A DNA stretch of 64,000 nucleotides from Muricea muricata. Its lineage: Eukaryota; Cnidaria; Anthozoa; Malacalcyonacea; Plexauridae. Location of the stretch: NCBI GenBank assembly GCA_963855995.1, contig OY979716.1:31984230-32048229 (forward strand). The letters are read 5' to 3'. Below are positions 56,857-64,000 of the stretch, one piece after another (the first letter of the stretch is position 1; every line of letters starts with the position of its first letter). The notes below the pieces were generated by a model. The model searched no databases and was not told the DNA's origin. It saw nothing but the letters and a program-made list of their open reading frames with translations. Position numbers and translations under genes: made by a program.

Positions 56857-58723
56857 TTAGAGAAGTTGTTTTTCTATTAACTGGGTTTTCGTCGATTGGG
56901 ATATAGATCCATGTAGTGGTAAAGCATATTTTTCATCGTATTGGAGTTTCTGCACTATCTGCACATTTTCTGGAAGATCTTTGTTCTTCACAAACACTAC
57001 TGTTTCTTTGGTTGAGTTTCGCGTTGGGTGAACTTTGACAACGGCCCCGAAACTCTCTTTCTCTAATTCTTGGAGGACATTTAAGAACTCGGAATTAGTT
57101 ATTCCTCTTACTGGCCTTGGTGCTGATTGCTTGAAGCATCGTTTTGTAATCACTGGTCCGGGAAAAAGCAGCACAGCAACCTTAATATTTACCATTGTTG
57201 ACTGTTTTTTTTCCGCATCCACGACTGTAGAAGACGCGCAAATCTCATCTAGAAACTGTGACAAAAAGTAACAGCAATTAGACACTCTGATACATTCTCA
57301 TTATTCTTATTATTTCATTTTCCTTGTCATTATTACCATTTAACTAAAGTATATCACCATCACAGAAAACTTATAGTCTTTAGTACAACTATAACCCTTT
57401 ATATATAGTATATATTTGTATTTTATATTGTATTTGATTAGCAACGAGACAATCAACTTACATCAATAACCAGTTGTTTCTGTGATTCAGCATATTCCAG
57501 AAGCAATAATGCCTTCTCCACCATCTCCAAGTCAATATCCTTGGAAATAGCTCGAGGCTTCCGTCCGCAAATCAAATGACTCAATGTGTAAGTTAAGATA
57601 TACAAACACACTGCAATTCGTTTCAACAGGTCAACTCGCTTTGACTTCGGAGGTGGAACTCCGTCCTCTATCGATTCATTCACTGATTTTATGTAATCTT
57701 CCTCAAAACTATCCAACATTTTCTTTGCATGAGGTTTAAACTTGTATACCCTTTTCTGCAAGTGCAGTTCATAAATCTCGAGAAAAAGTTCTATAAGTCA
57801 AGAGAGAAAGAGCGCCTAAATACGTAACTATTTTTAGCAACAGCTTAAATTATTACTTAATAATAAGGTTGTATATTTCTACATGTATTATTACCAAATT
57901 TATATTAGCGACGATTCTCTCTAGTTTCACTCAGATTTTAACTACCTGTGAAAGATTGTAGTGGATTCGATTGAAGCGCTTTCCTTGCATCCTCCGTTTC
58001 TTTAGGACTTGGACGGAAACACACTGGAAACCAGACTAGAAACCGATCTAGCAGACCATGACCTTGATCCATTCGGCACACAAGTCGAGCAGCGAAGGGT
58101 ACTTGAGTTGATCCGACAATACAAAATGGAACATTTGAAGAGATTTCTCGCGTTGATTCTGTAGCATATCGAAATGATGTCCGTTCTCCGGAGAAAAGCT
58201 CACAGAGTAACTGCACATCTCCCGTTCCATTTTCCTCGTCACTTTTGAGCAACTTGTTTAAAACGTCATAAATTTCAGGTGAACACAGAAAACCTTTCTT
58301 TTGCTCAGCCAAACACTTTGCTAGTGCCGATGATGTACAACGTTCAACAATAATGTTTCCCAAATCCATTGCTTCCCGCAACGTTATAAGTGGCTGCAAA
58401 GCACATTCCCCAAGCGCTTGCGACTTTCCTGTGGTTGGGGGTCCAACAATCATAGAATACAAATTAAAAGGCACTTTGTGATCGGGTGATACAGCCACAG
58501 CGGAGTTATTCATCCCAGCAACGAAAGCAGTACTTGTCAGCAAACACGGGACCATATAACCTATTGAAGAACTCCTGGACACTGCTTGATTCTCAATATA
58601 ATTGTAAATTTCGTCTGGAAACACGTCTTTGTATGAAAATGGCAGTGAAATCAATCGCCGATGCAATTGAGCCCAAGTATTTTCGTGCTGTTTACTTATT
58701 TTCGCGAGCTTCGACGAAGACAT
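56857..58723 (-). CDS. P-loop ATPase resembling DUF3987 (three exons)
   Basis: Exons 58723-57946, 57790-57462 and 57255-56857 join with GT-AG borders and matching phase into about 501 aa from MSSSKLAKISKQ. An upstream ATG at 58858 would add a hydrophobic 45-residue leader. Exon 1 has a Walker A motif GPPTTGKS, a region that may serve as Walker B (GFLCSPEIYDVL, lacking the usual double acid), the block ELFSGERTSFRY and an arginine-finger-like LLDRFLVWFP. This order recalls DUF3987 proteins, mostly known from bacterial plasmids and prophages and related to helicase/primase ATPases. The C-terminal exons are Lys-rich and match nothing I recognise. Function unknown; it may belong to a mobile element or be an old transfer. 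The divergent neighbour is a transposase. Confidence 0.7.
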
Positions 58724-59386
58724 TTTAACGCGCTTCGCTTTGACCAGAATGATATTTGTAATTATATGCAAAATAGACGCTTCCGCAAGAAAGCCCAAAA
58801 ACAAACGCGGAAAGAACAATAGTTTCTCCAGATTCATGTTTGTTGAAGTGATTTGCAAGTGATTTGTAAACTATTTTATTAGCATCAGCTCATTAACAAC
58901 AAAAACGAAAATTAACGTTAACTTACACGTTCTTAGGCTCATTGGGGAGTTAAATCATGCAAATCAAGCGTGCGGTGCAAGCGCTAAACGACTTATTAAG
59001 AATGGTAATCATAGTCGTAATCTAATAATTGCCTAAGGCACGTAATTTTTCTGGCTGGAACAATCGGTTTTACGGTTTATTGTGTTAGTGCTAGGACATT
59101 CAAAGTTCTAATAACTGATTCAGTTTAACAGCGTCATTTTTCAGGGGCACTCTGGAGCAATTATAGATGTATCCATTCAAATTCTAACAATATAGTTGAA
59201 TTCAATAGCGTGCACTTTTTCTGGGACACCCTGTATATGACAAAAGCTTTTTTCTGAACAAATGCTAAGCTCAGCAGTCAACAATGGTATAACATTTGAA
59301 AAAAAATTTAATGATAAAGCAAGTTTTAGCGAACTTCGTAGTTCGTATACGCGACCAATATCGACCAAACGCACTATCCATTCGTA
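58724..59386. other. Divergent promoter region between the ATPase and the transposase
   Basis: About 660 bp of AT-rich sequence separating the start codons of two divergent genes. GACACCCTGTATATG near 59224 is a Tc1/mariner-like end fragment without partner. No clear inverted repeat surrounds either gene here. Confidence 0.5.
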
Positions 59387-60421
59387 ATGTACAAAGTCAA
59401 ACGAACGTGTAATAAAGGAATACAAGCTGGAACCCCATCCCATGATTTCAAAACACGAAGTACACAATGTGAGACAACCACAAAGTCTAGCTATGGGCGA
59501 AATCAAACGAAAACCCGTAAAAACAACCTAACTTATGATGAGCTCCATGCAAATTATTTGAGTAATAATGAAACACTAATAGAATGGCTCAAGAAATACG
59601 GTCTTCTTGCCAAAGAAGTACTGTGCCACAATTGTAAAGAGAAAATGAAATGCGTTCTTTGCAAAGACCGTTTGGATGGTTTGAAGTTTGAATGCCGAGG
59701 GAAAGGAACCAAGCGCCATCGAATGGAAAGAAGCATCAGACAGAATACCTGGTTTGAAAAGAGCAATATGACTCTACACGAAATACTCAAACTCACCTAC
59801 TGGTGGAGTATTGGTTTAACTCAAGAACAAATCATGTTACAATTACAAATTTCTTCATCGACAGTTGTCGATTGGTGTATGTTCTGCCGGGAAGTATGTG
59901 AAGTGACAATTGAGAAAGGGAGTCAACAAATAGATGGCAAAGGCAAACGAGTTCAAATAGATGAATCGAAAGTAGGGAAACGCAAATATCACAAGGGACA
60001 TTATGTCGAAGGGCAATGGATATTTGGCGGCATCGAAGAAAATTCAAGAAAATGTTTTCTAATAGCTGTTGAAGATAGGACAGAAGCAACATTATTAAGC
60101 CTTATAAAGAAATGGATTTCGCCAGGAACAGTAATAATCTCAGATTGCTGGAAAGCATATCATAATCTGGATAAGCACGGTTATACTCACAAGACTGTTA
60201 ACCATTCACAAGAATTTAAAAACGAAGATGGAGATCACACAAATAAGATTGAGGGACACTGGAGACAAATGAAGGCCAGCTTCCCCACCCATGGCAGAAA
60301 AAAGCAACATTACTCTTCTTACTTGGCCGAATTTATTTGGAGATACACTCACCGAGAAGATGATTTATTCTGGGCTTTCTTAACAGATGTAAAGAAAATT
60401 TATGATCCTAATTCGAATTAA
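59387..60421 (+). CDS. ISXO2/Merlin-type DDE transposase
   Basis: 344 codons, uninterrupted. The first ~45 residues are basic and low in conservation. Residues ~80-115 hold a zinc-ribbon-like block (CHNCKEKMKCVLC ... CRGKG). A helix-turn-helix-like segment follows (LTQEQIMLQLQISSSTVVDW). The ISXO2 DDE domain shows VQIDESKVG (first D), IISDCWKAY (second D) and NKIEGHWRQMK (E), with HRE near the end (YTHREDD). Proteins like this move Merlin transposons by cut and paste and are related to bacterial IS1016/IS1595 elements. No Merlin-type inverted repeats with 8-9 bp duplications were found around it, so it may be domesticated or an element with lost ends. ORF length is normal for the family and no break is visible. 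Confidence 0.88.
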   Translation: MYKVKRTCNKGIQAGTPSHDFKTRSTQCETTTKSSYGRNQTKTRKNNLTYDELHANYLSNNETLIEWLKKYGLLAKEVLCHNCKEKMKCVLCKDRLDGLKFECRGKGTKRHRMERSIRQNTWFEKSNMTLHEILKLTYWWSIGLTQEQIMLQLQISSSTVVDWCMFCREVCEVTIEKGSQQIDGKGKRVQIDESKVGKRKYHKGHYVEGQWIFGGIEENSRKCFLIAVEDRTEATLLSLIKKWISPGTVIISDCWKAYHNLDKHGYTHKTVNHSQEFKNEDGDHTNKIEGHWRQMKASFPTHGRKKQHYSSYLAEFIWRYTHREDDLFWAFLTDVKKIYDPNSN

Positions 60422-60493
60422 ACAAACAAAAATATCTTGATTAATGCACTCGTATTTGTAAACATACTCCACTGTGTACACATGTCGTCCCTA

Positions 60494-60928
60494 GCCGGTG
60501 TCACAGTGATATGGGTACCCCCGTGTTTTGTGTATCCCCATACTCATATAACTAGCAAATATGTCACAGTGCACTTAGACGTAAGCGTACTGTTTTGCTA
60601 TATTAAACTTTACTAGCAAAAGATATCATATTTAAGACTATTCTCACTCACTGGGACTGTATCTACTTCACCAAATTTAGCTAAAGAAGGAGCGCGTAGC
60701 GCGACAATTATTACTCGCCCTTCGGACTCGCGCTTTAGCTAAATTTGGTGAAGTAGATACAGTCCCAGTGAGTGAGAATAGTCTTAAATATAATACCTTT
60801 TGCTAGTAAAGTTTAATATAGCAAAACAGTACGCTCACGTCTAAGTCCACTGTGACATATTTGCTTGTTATATGAGTATGGGGCTACACAAAACACGGGG
60901 GTATACCCATATCAATGTGACACCGGTT
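60494..60928. mobile_element. Large palindromic element (435 bp hairpin)
   Basis: AGCCGGTGTCACAGTGATAT at left is mirrored by ATATCAATGTGACACCGGTT at right. Almost every base pairs, through CACTGTGACATATTTGC, GCAAAACAGTACGC and ACTGGGACTGTATCTACTTC blocks, down to the core AGCGCGTAGCGCGACAATTA. Stem and core repeat those at 10648-11005. Non-coding. Confidence 0.82.
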
Positions 60929-61250
60929 GGTATCACACAACAAGAAAATATTAAATTAATATTAGTTTATGTAGCTACAGTATGCATGGTACTTATACTG
61001 TAGCCACGTAGCCAGTAGCCATTTGCTACACAGCGTCTTCTCACCTGCGGGGTATTCTAAAGTTATGCCCATGATTTGACAGCTATGCTAAGAAAAATCG
61101 TACGAATGAAGATTTATATTTGTTCTGCCCTCTGGCCTCAATTCATTGCAACACACAAACGCAACAAGTAATGATGATGCAACATAAAATCGTAGCTCTT
61201 TGTGAACGCATTAACGCGTCATAACCAAATCTCGATTAACAATGTAACAC

Positions 61251-61914
61251 CAGGGTCCGGTTGCATAAAAAAGTGATTAAAGTTATAACTACGTTTAGTG
61301 GAGACGACAACCAATATTTTGTACTTAAAGGGAAATGGCAACAAAAAATTTTATTGTGTCATTTGAAAGAGACTCTAAAACATTAGATAGAAGTCTATTG
61401 CAAAATTTTTATATCTGTTTTACTTCGGGAGATATTCTCACCTAAATCAACGAACTGTCCGCCATCTTGGATTAAATTTTCACTTCATTAACAATGTTTT
61501 GGTGACGTCACAACTGGGATAAGCCTGTCGAAAATCCTCCTAAATACCTACCAACAATCAAATATTGTTTGAAATCTTCCCAGTCCGTGCTGAAATCCGA
61601 AACACTTGCCGTACATGCGGTTATGAGAGCATATTAACCATTGTGTCGTAAGAAAAAAAATCGCGTGATCCCAGTTGTGACGTATCGTGCATATCTACAA
61701 ACATCCAAGATGGCGGACAACTAAAGATTTCAAGTCAAAATATCTCACCAAATAAGGCAAATATAAAAATTCTGTAATAGACTTCTATATATTGTTTTGG
61801 AGTCTCTTTCAAATGAGACGAGAAAAAATTTTGTTGCCATTTCCCTTTAACTACTTTTCAACTACAAAACAGTGATTAAAAAAGTGATTAAGAGTTTTAT
61901 ACAACCAGCCCCTG
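61251..61914. mobile_element. MITE (GGGTCCGGTTGCAT ends) split by a TTAA element
   Basis: The left part CAGGGTCCGGTTGCATAAAA, then AAGTGATTAAAG, and the right part AAAGTGATTAAGAGTTTTAT, then ACAACCAGCCCCTG, match the uninterrupted copy at 38510-38660. The join lies at GTACTTAA / TTAACTAC, where the element at 61329-61846 was inserted. Confidence 0.85.
61329..61846. mobile_element. TTAA-flanked MITE (AGGGAAATGGCAACAAAA family)
   Basis: 518 bp with ends AGGGAAATGGCAACAAAAAA and TTTTGTTGCCATTTCCCT, and TTAA on both sides (61325-61328, 61847-61850). It contains GTCATTTGAAAGAGACTC and complement, and CCAAGATGGCGGACA on both arms. The second copy is at 35766-36272. Confidence 0.88.
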
Positions 61915-61938
61915 ACCCACAACCAGAAACCCAGAAAC

Positions 61939-62089
61939 CAGTGGCAAAGCCAGCCAGACATTTCGTCATGCAAATGCAATTTTTCTGTGTTTATAGACCG
62001 TGTAAGGAATCAATTTCTAGAGAAATGAATAATGATAATGATTTAAATTTGCATAGCATGACCAAATTGTCGGGCTGGCTTCGCTACTG
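61939..62089. mobile_element. hAT-like MITE, copy 5
   Basis: 151 bp. Ends CAGTGGCAAAGCCAGCCAGA and CGGGCTGGCTTCGCTACTG. Flanks CCAGAAAC (61931-61938) and CCAGCAAC (62090-62097) form an 8 bp duplication with one mismatch. It starts 25 bp after the split MITE. Confidence 0.85.
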
Positions 62090-62097
62090 CCAGCAAC

Positions 62098-63087
62098 ATT
62101 AAAAGCAGATTCAAAATAGCGTATATAGTTTACGAAAGAATGTATTGAATATTTTTTTGTATTAGTATGGTGCACAAAATGGTACAGGTCTACAAATTAA
62201 TCATTTAAAATGATCGAGTTAATTTAACGTAAGTATATGATGTTATTTTTAAAAAGTTCCAAATCTTCGAAAGAGTTCTTGTTAAGCATCTCCCCCTCCC
62301 CTATTTACCCTTGAATGGATATGACAATATATTTTTTAAATGTCCAGAAGAATCTTTGAAGAAATTATAGTATCTGTGGTAGGTAGGTGTAAGTTTTTGC
62401 TGGCATGCTTAGTTTCTGAAGAATTGAAGGACAAAAACCACTAGCAATACACCGTACTGCTTTATAATTAAGTGTACTGTATATTAGCACGTCAAAAGCT
62501 CGGTGGACCGTGTGAAACTTATTGTTGATCTGGATTTTATCCCTAATGACATCAAATATATTTCCTTATTGTTTCTTTAAGTGAAGACGTCACGCATTTT
62601 TTAAATATCCAAGATGGCGGATGGCTTTTTCCTTTGTCTTTCGATATTTCAGAAACTAGGCATGTACATAAAATTAACAATGCATATTCCAGTTATTTCA
62701 AAGGTTCTTATTGATAAGATTAAATTAAAATATATTTCCATAACCTTTAACATAGATTCGATCTGTGCTAAAAATCTGTAAAAATACCAATATACAAAAA
62801 TATCTTACGACTAATTACATGGATAATATGTACACAACTGAAACAGGTCGTGATTCTCTTACGAGATATTACTAAAGCTTACCAAATGGTGATATATTGC
62901 AAGTGCAGTTCTTCCATTCTGCCTAATTCACTCCTTTAAGTTTAAACACTTAAATATTGTTAAACATTGCAACACTTATAAATATTGCAATAACGTATGC
63001 AGTTATACAGACTTGACCCAGAACATATTATTTCACTTTTTCTACTTATCACCCATTCGTACTGTACAAGCGTAAAATCCACACTTA
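62098..63087. other. Downstream region of the ETS gene
   Basis: AT-rich, probably holding the 3' UTR of the ETS gene at its right side. A fragment ATATCCAAGATGGCGGATGG near 62608 resembles the arms of the TTAA MITE. No coding sequence recognised. Confidence 0.45.
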
Positions 63088-63901
63088 TTAGTTTTCACTT
63101 GAATCCGATAAGGAATCGTCTGCATGCTCACCACTACCGTCTGCTTTCTGTTTGGTCTTCCCCCCAAACTTGTAAATTAAACGTGCGTTTGGCACACGTT
63201 CCAGAATATCTTTCTCATAATAGTATCTTAATGCACGACTCATTTTTTCGTAAGTCATATTCTTACGATTTTTTCGTTGGCCCCAGAGTTTGGCAACTCC
63301 ACTTGAATTTACCAACTGGAAAACTCCTTCTCGTTTGCTAATCCACTTAATATAATTTGCGTTGTCTTCGCTGTTGTTTAACATTTCTTGTAGGAATTCC
63401 CACAAGTGAATTGAGCGATTGCCTAAAAAGCACGCAGACAAAAAACAAACATGAATTTGTAAGACAGAAAATAAATAAACGGGCCTTGGTGGCAAAGTGG
63501 TTTAATCTCGGCTGTTGTTTGTAGGTCATGAGTTTGATTCTCAGTTTGGCTGGGTTGCAAAAAGCGTTCAACCTTTCTCCTCTGTCGGTTGGGTCTTCTC
63601 AATTGACTCAAACCCAGTTCTCATATGAAGAGTGTGACTCAGTCAACGGTTTGCGGAAGTCCTGGGGTTTCTCTGGGTTTTCAACGGCAGAAGAAGTTGA
63701 CAGGTTGGGTTGGGTCTACACTACACAGTTATTGACATGTGTTGTTGTTGTGACGCTGCCCTCAAGGCGAAGCTAAATGGTAAACTACAAATTAAATGTT
63801 TTTACCTCGCTCTCTTCTTGGTCGTGGTCGGCGTTGCCTCTTTGCCGGCTGCTTTCTCTTACTTTGCACGACTCGTTTTGTGATAACGACTTGTCTTTCG
63901 C
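63088..63901 (-). CDS. ETS-domain transcription factor, ELF3/ELF5/EHF-like, last two exons
   Basis: The last exon (63422-63088) encodes a full ETS DNA-binding domain: SIHLWEFLQEML, WISKREGVFQL, VAKLWGQRKNR, then the recognition helix MTYEKMSRALRYYYEK and DILERVPNARLIYKFGGK. The preceding exon (63901-63806, 96 nt) encodes a very basic stretch (KRKQPAKRQRRPRPRRERG) like the AT-hook-bearing region before the ETS domain in ESE-type factors. Exons join in phase through a Gly codon. MTYEKxSRALRYYY and ILERV favour ELF3/ELF5/EHF over other ETS groups. ETS proteins bind GGA(A/T) in promoters; the ESE group works in epithelia in vertebrates. The N-terminal part (possibly with a pointed domain) lies beyond the window. 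The 383 bp intron holds a SINE-like repeat. Confidence 0.92.
63476..63785 (+). mobile_element. tRNA-derived SINE-like repeat
   Basis: TGGCAAAGTGG at 63490-63500 fits the RNA polymerase III box A, and GAGTTTGATTCTC at 63530-63542 fits a worn box B at tRNA-like spacing. The remaining ~240 bp form a tRNA-unrelated body ending near CTCAAGGCGAAGC. It lies in the last ETS intron, antisense to the gene. No full tRNA fold was confirmed. Confidence 0.5.
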
Positions 63902-64000
63902 CTGCAGGAAAAGAATAAATACTTATTGCTGGGCTTAATCGTTAAGATTGATAAAAAACGCGTAAACCAAGAATGTATTACACATCCATCTGTTTGCAAC

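Overview
The window is eukaryotic: genes are split by GT-AG introns, transposable elements are dense, and TTAGGG-type telomere-like tracts occur inside it. The ELOVL and ETS genes are animal genes. The mix of Ty3/Gypsy, Harbinger, tyrosine-recombinase and ISXO2-type transposons with very many palindromic miniature elements suggests an invertebrate, most likely a cnidarian. The species was not identified, and this assignment is inference.

Four host-type genes were found. Two are ELOVL4-like very-long-chain fatty-acid elongases in tandem on the + strand: A at 14174-27790 and B at 49502-54071. Each has seven coding exons with identical phases. They carry the His box HVYHH, a Gln five residues before it, and a C-terminal KKxx ER-retrieval signal. 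The third is a three-exon P-loop ATPase resembling DUF3987 on the - strand (56857-58723). The fourth is the 3' end of an ETS transcription factor of the ELF3/ELF5/EHF type on the - strand (63088-63901), continuing past the window.

Most of the rest is mobile DNA. Positions 1-4334 hold a decayed Ty3/Gypsy retrotransposon. 4511-5074 is a foldback whose arms carry a small hammerhead-ribozyme-like motif. 6.6-11.7 kb is a series of inverted-repeat elements. Intron 1 of ELOVL-A holds a ~0.5 kb tandem repeat and MITEs; its intron 5 holds a 3 kb element flanked by TTAA. 33.1-35.5 kb is a Mutator-like element nested in an older palindrome. 40.1-42.8 kb is a broken two-gene Harbinger element, followed by a 2.3 kb foldback. 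45.4-49.4 kb holds two convergent tyrosine-recombinase (DUF3504/Crypton-type) genes. 59.4-60.4 kb is an intact-looking ISXO2/Merlin-type transposase. A hAT-like MITE family has five members here, four with readable 8 bp target duplications.

The strongest lead for something undescribed is the recombinase pair. Each gene has, about 85 bp upstream of its start codon, a 34 bp inverted repeat with 13-8-13 geometry, the layout of loxP-type recombination sites. The site is perfect in one copy and has two arm mismatches in the other. One copy is also framed by ~160 bp terminal inverted repeats built from the same GGTCCGTA half-site. The intact-length copy has Cys in place of the catalytic Tyr; the frameshifted copy keeps the Tyr.
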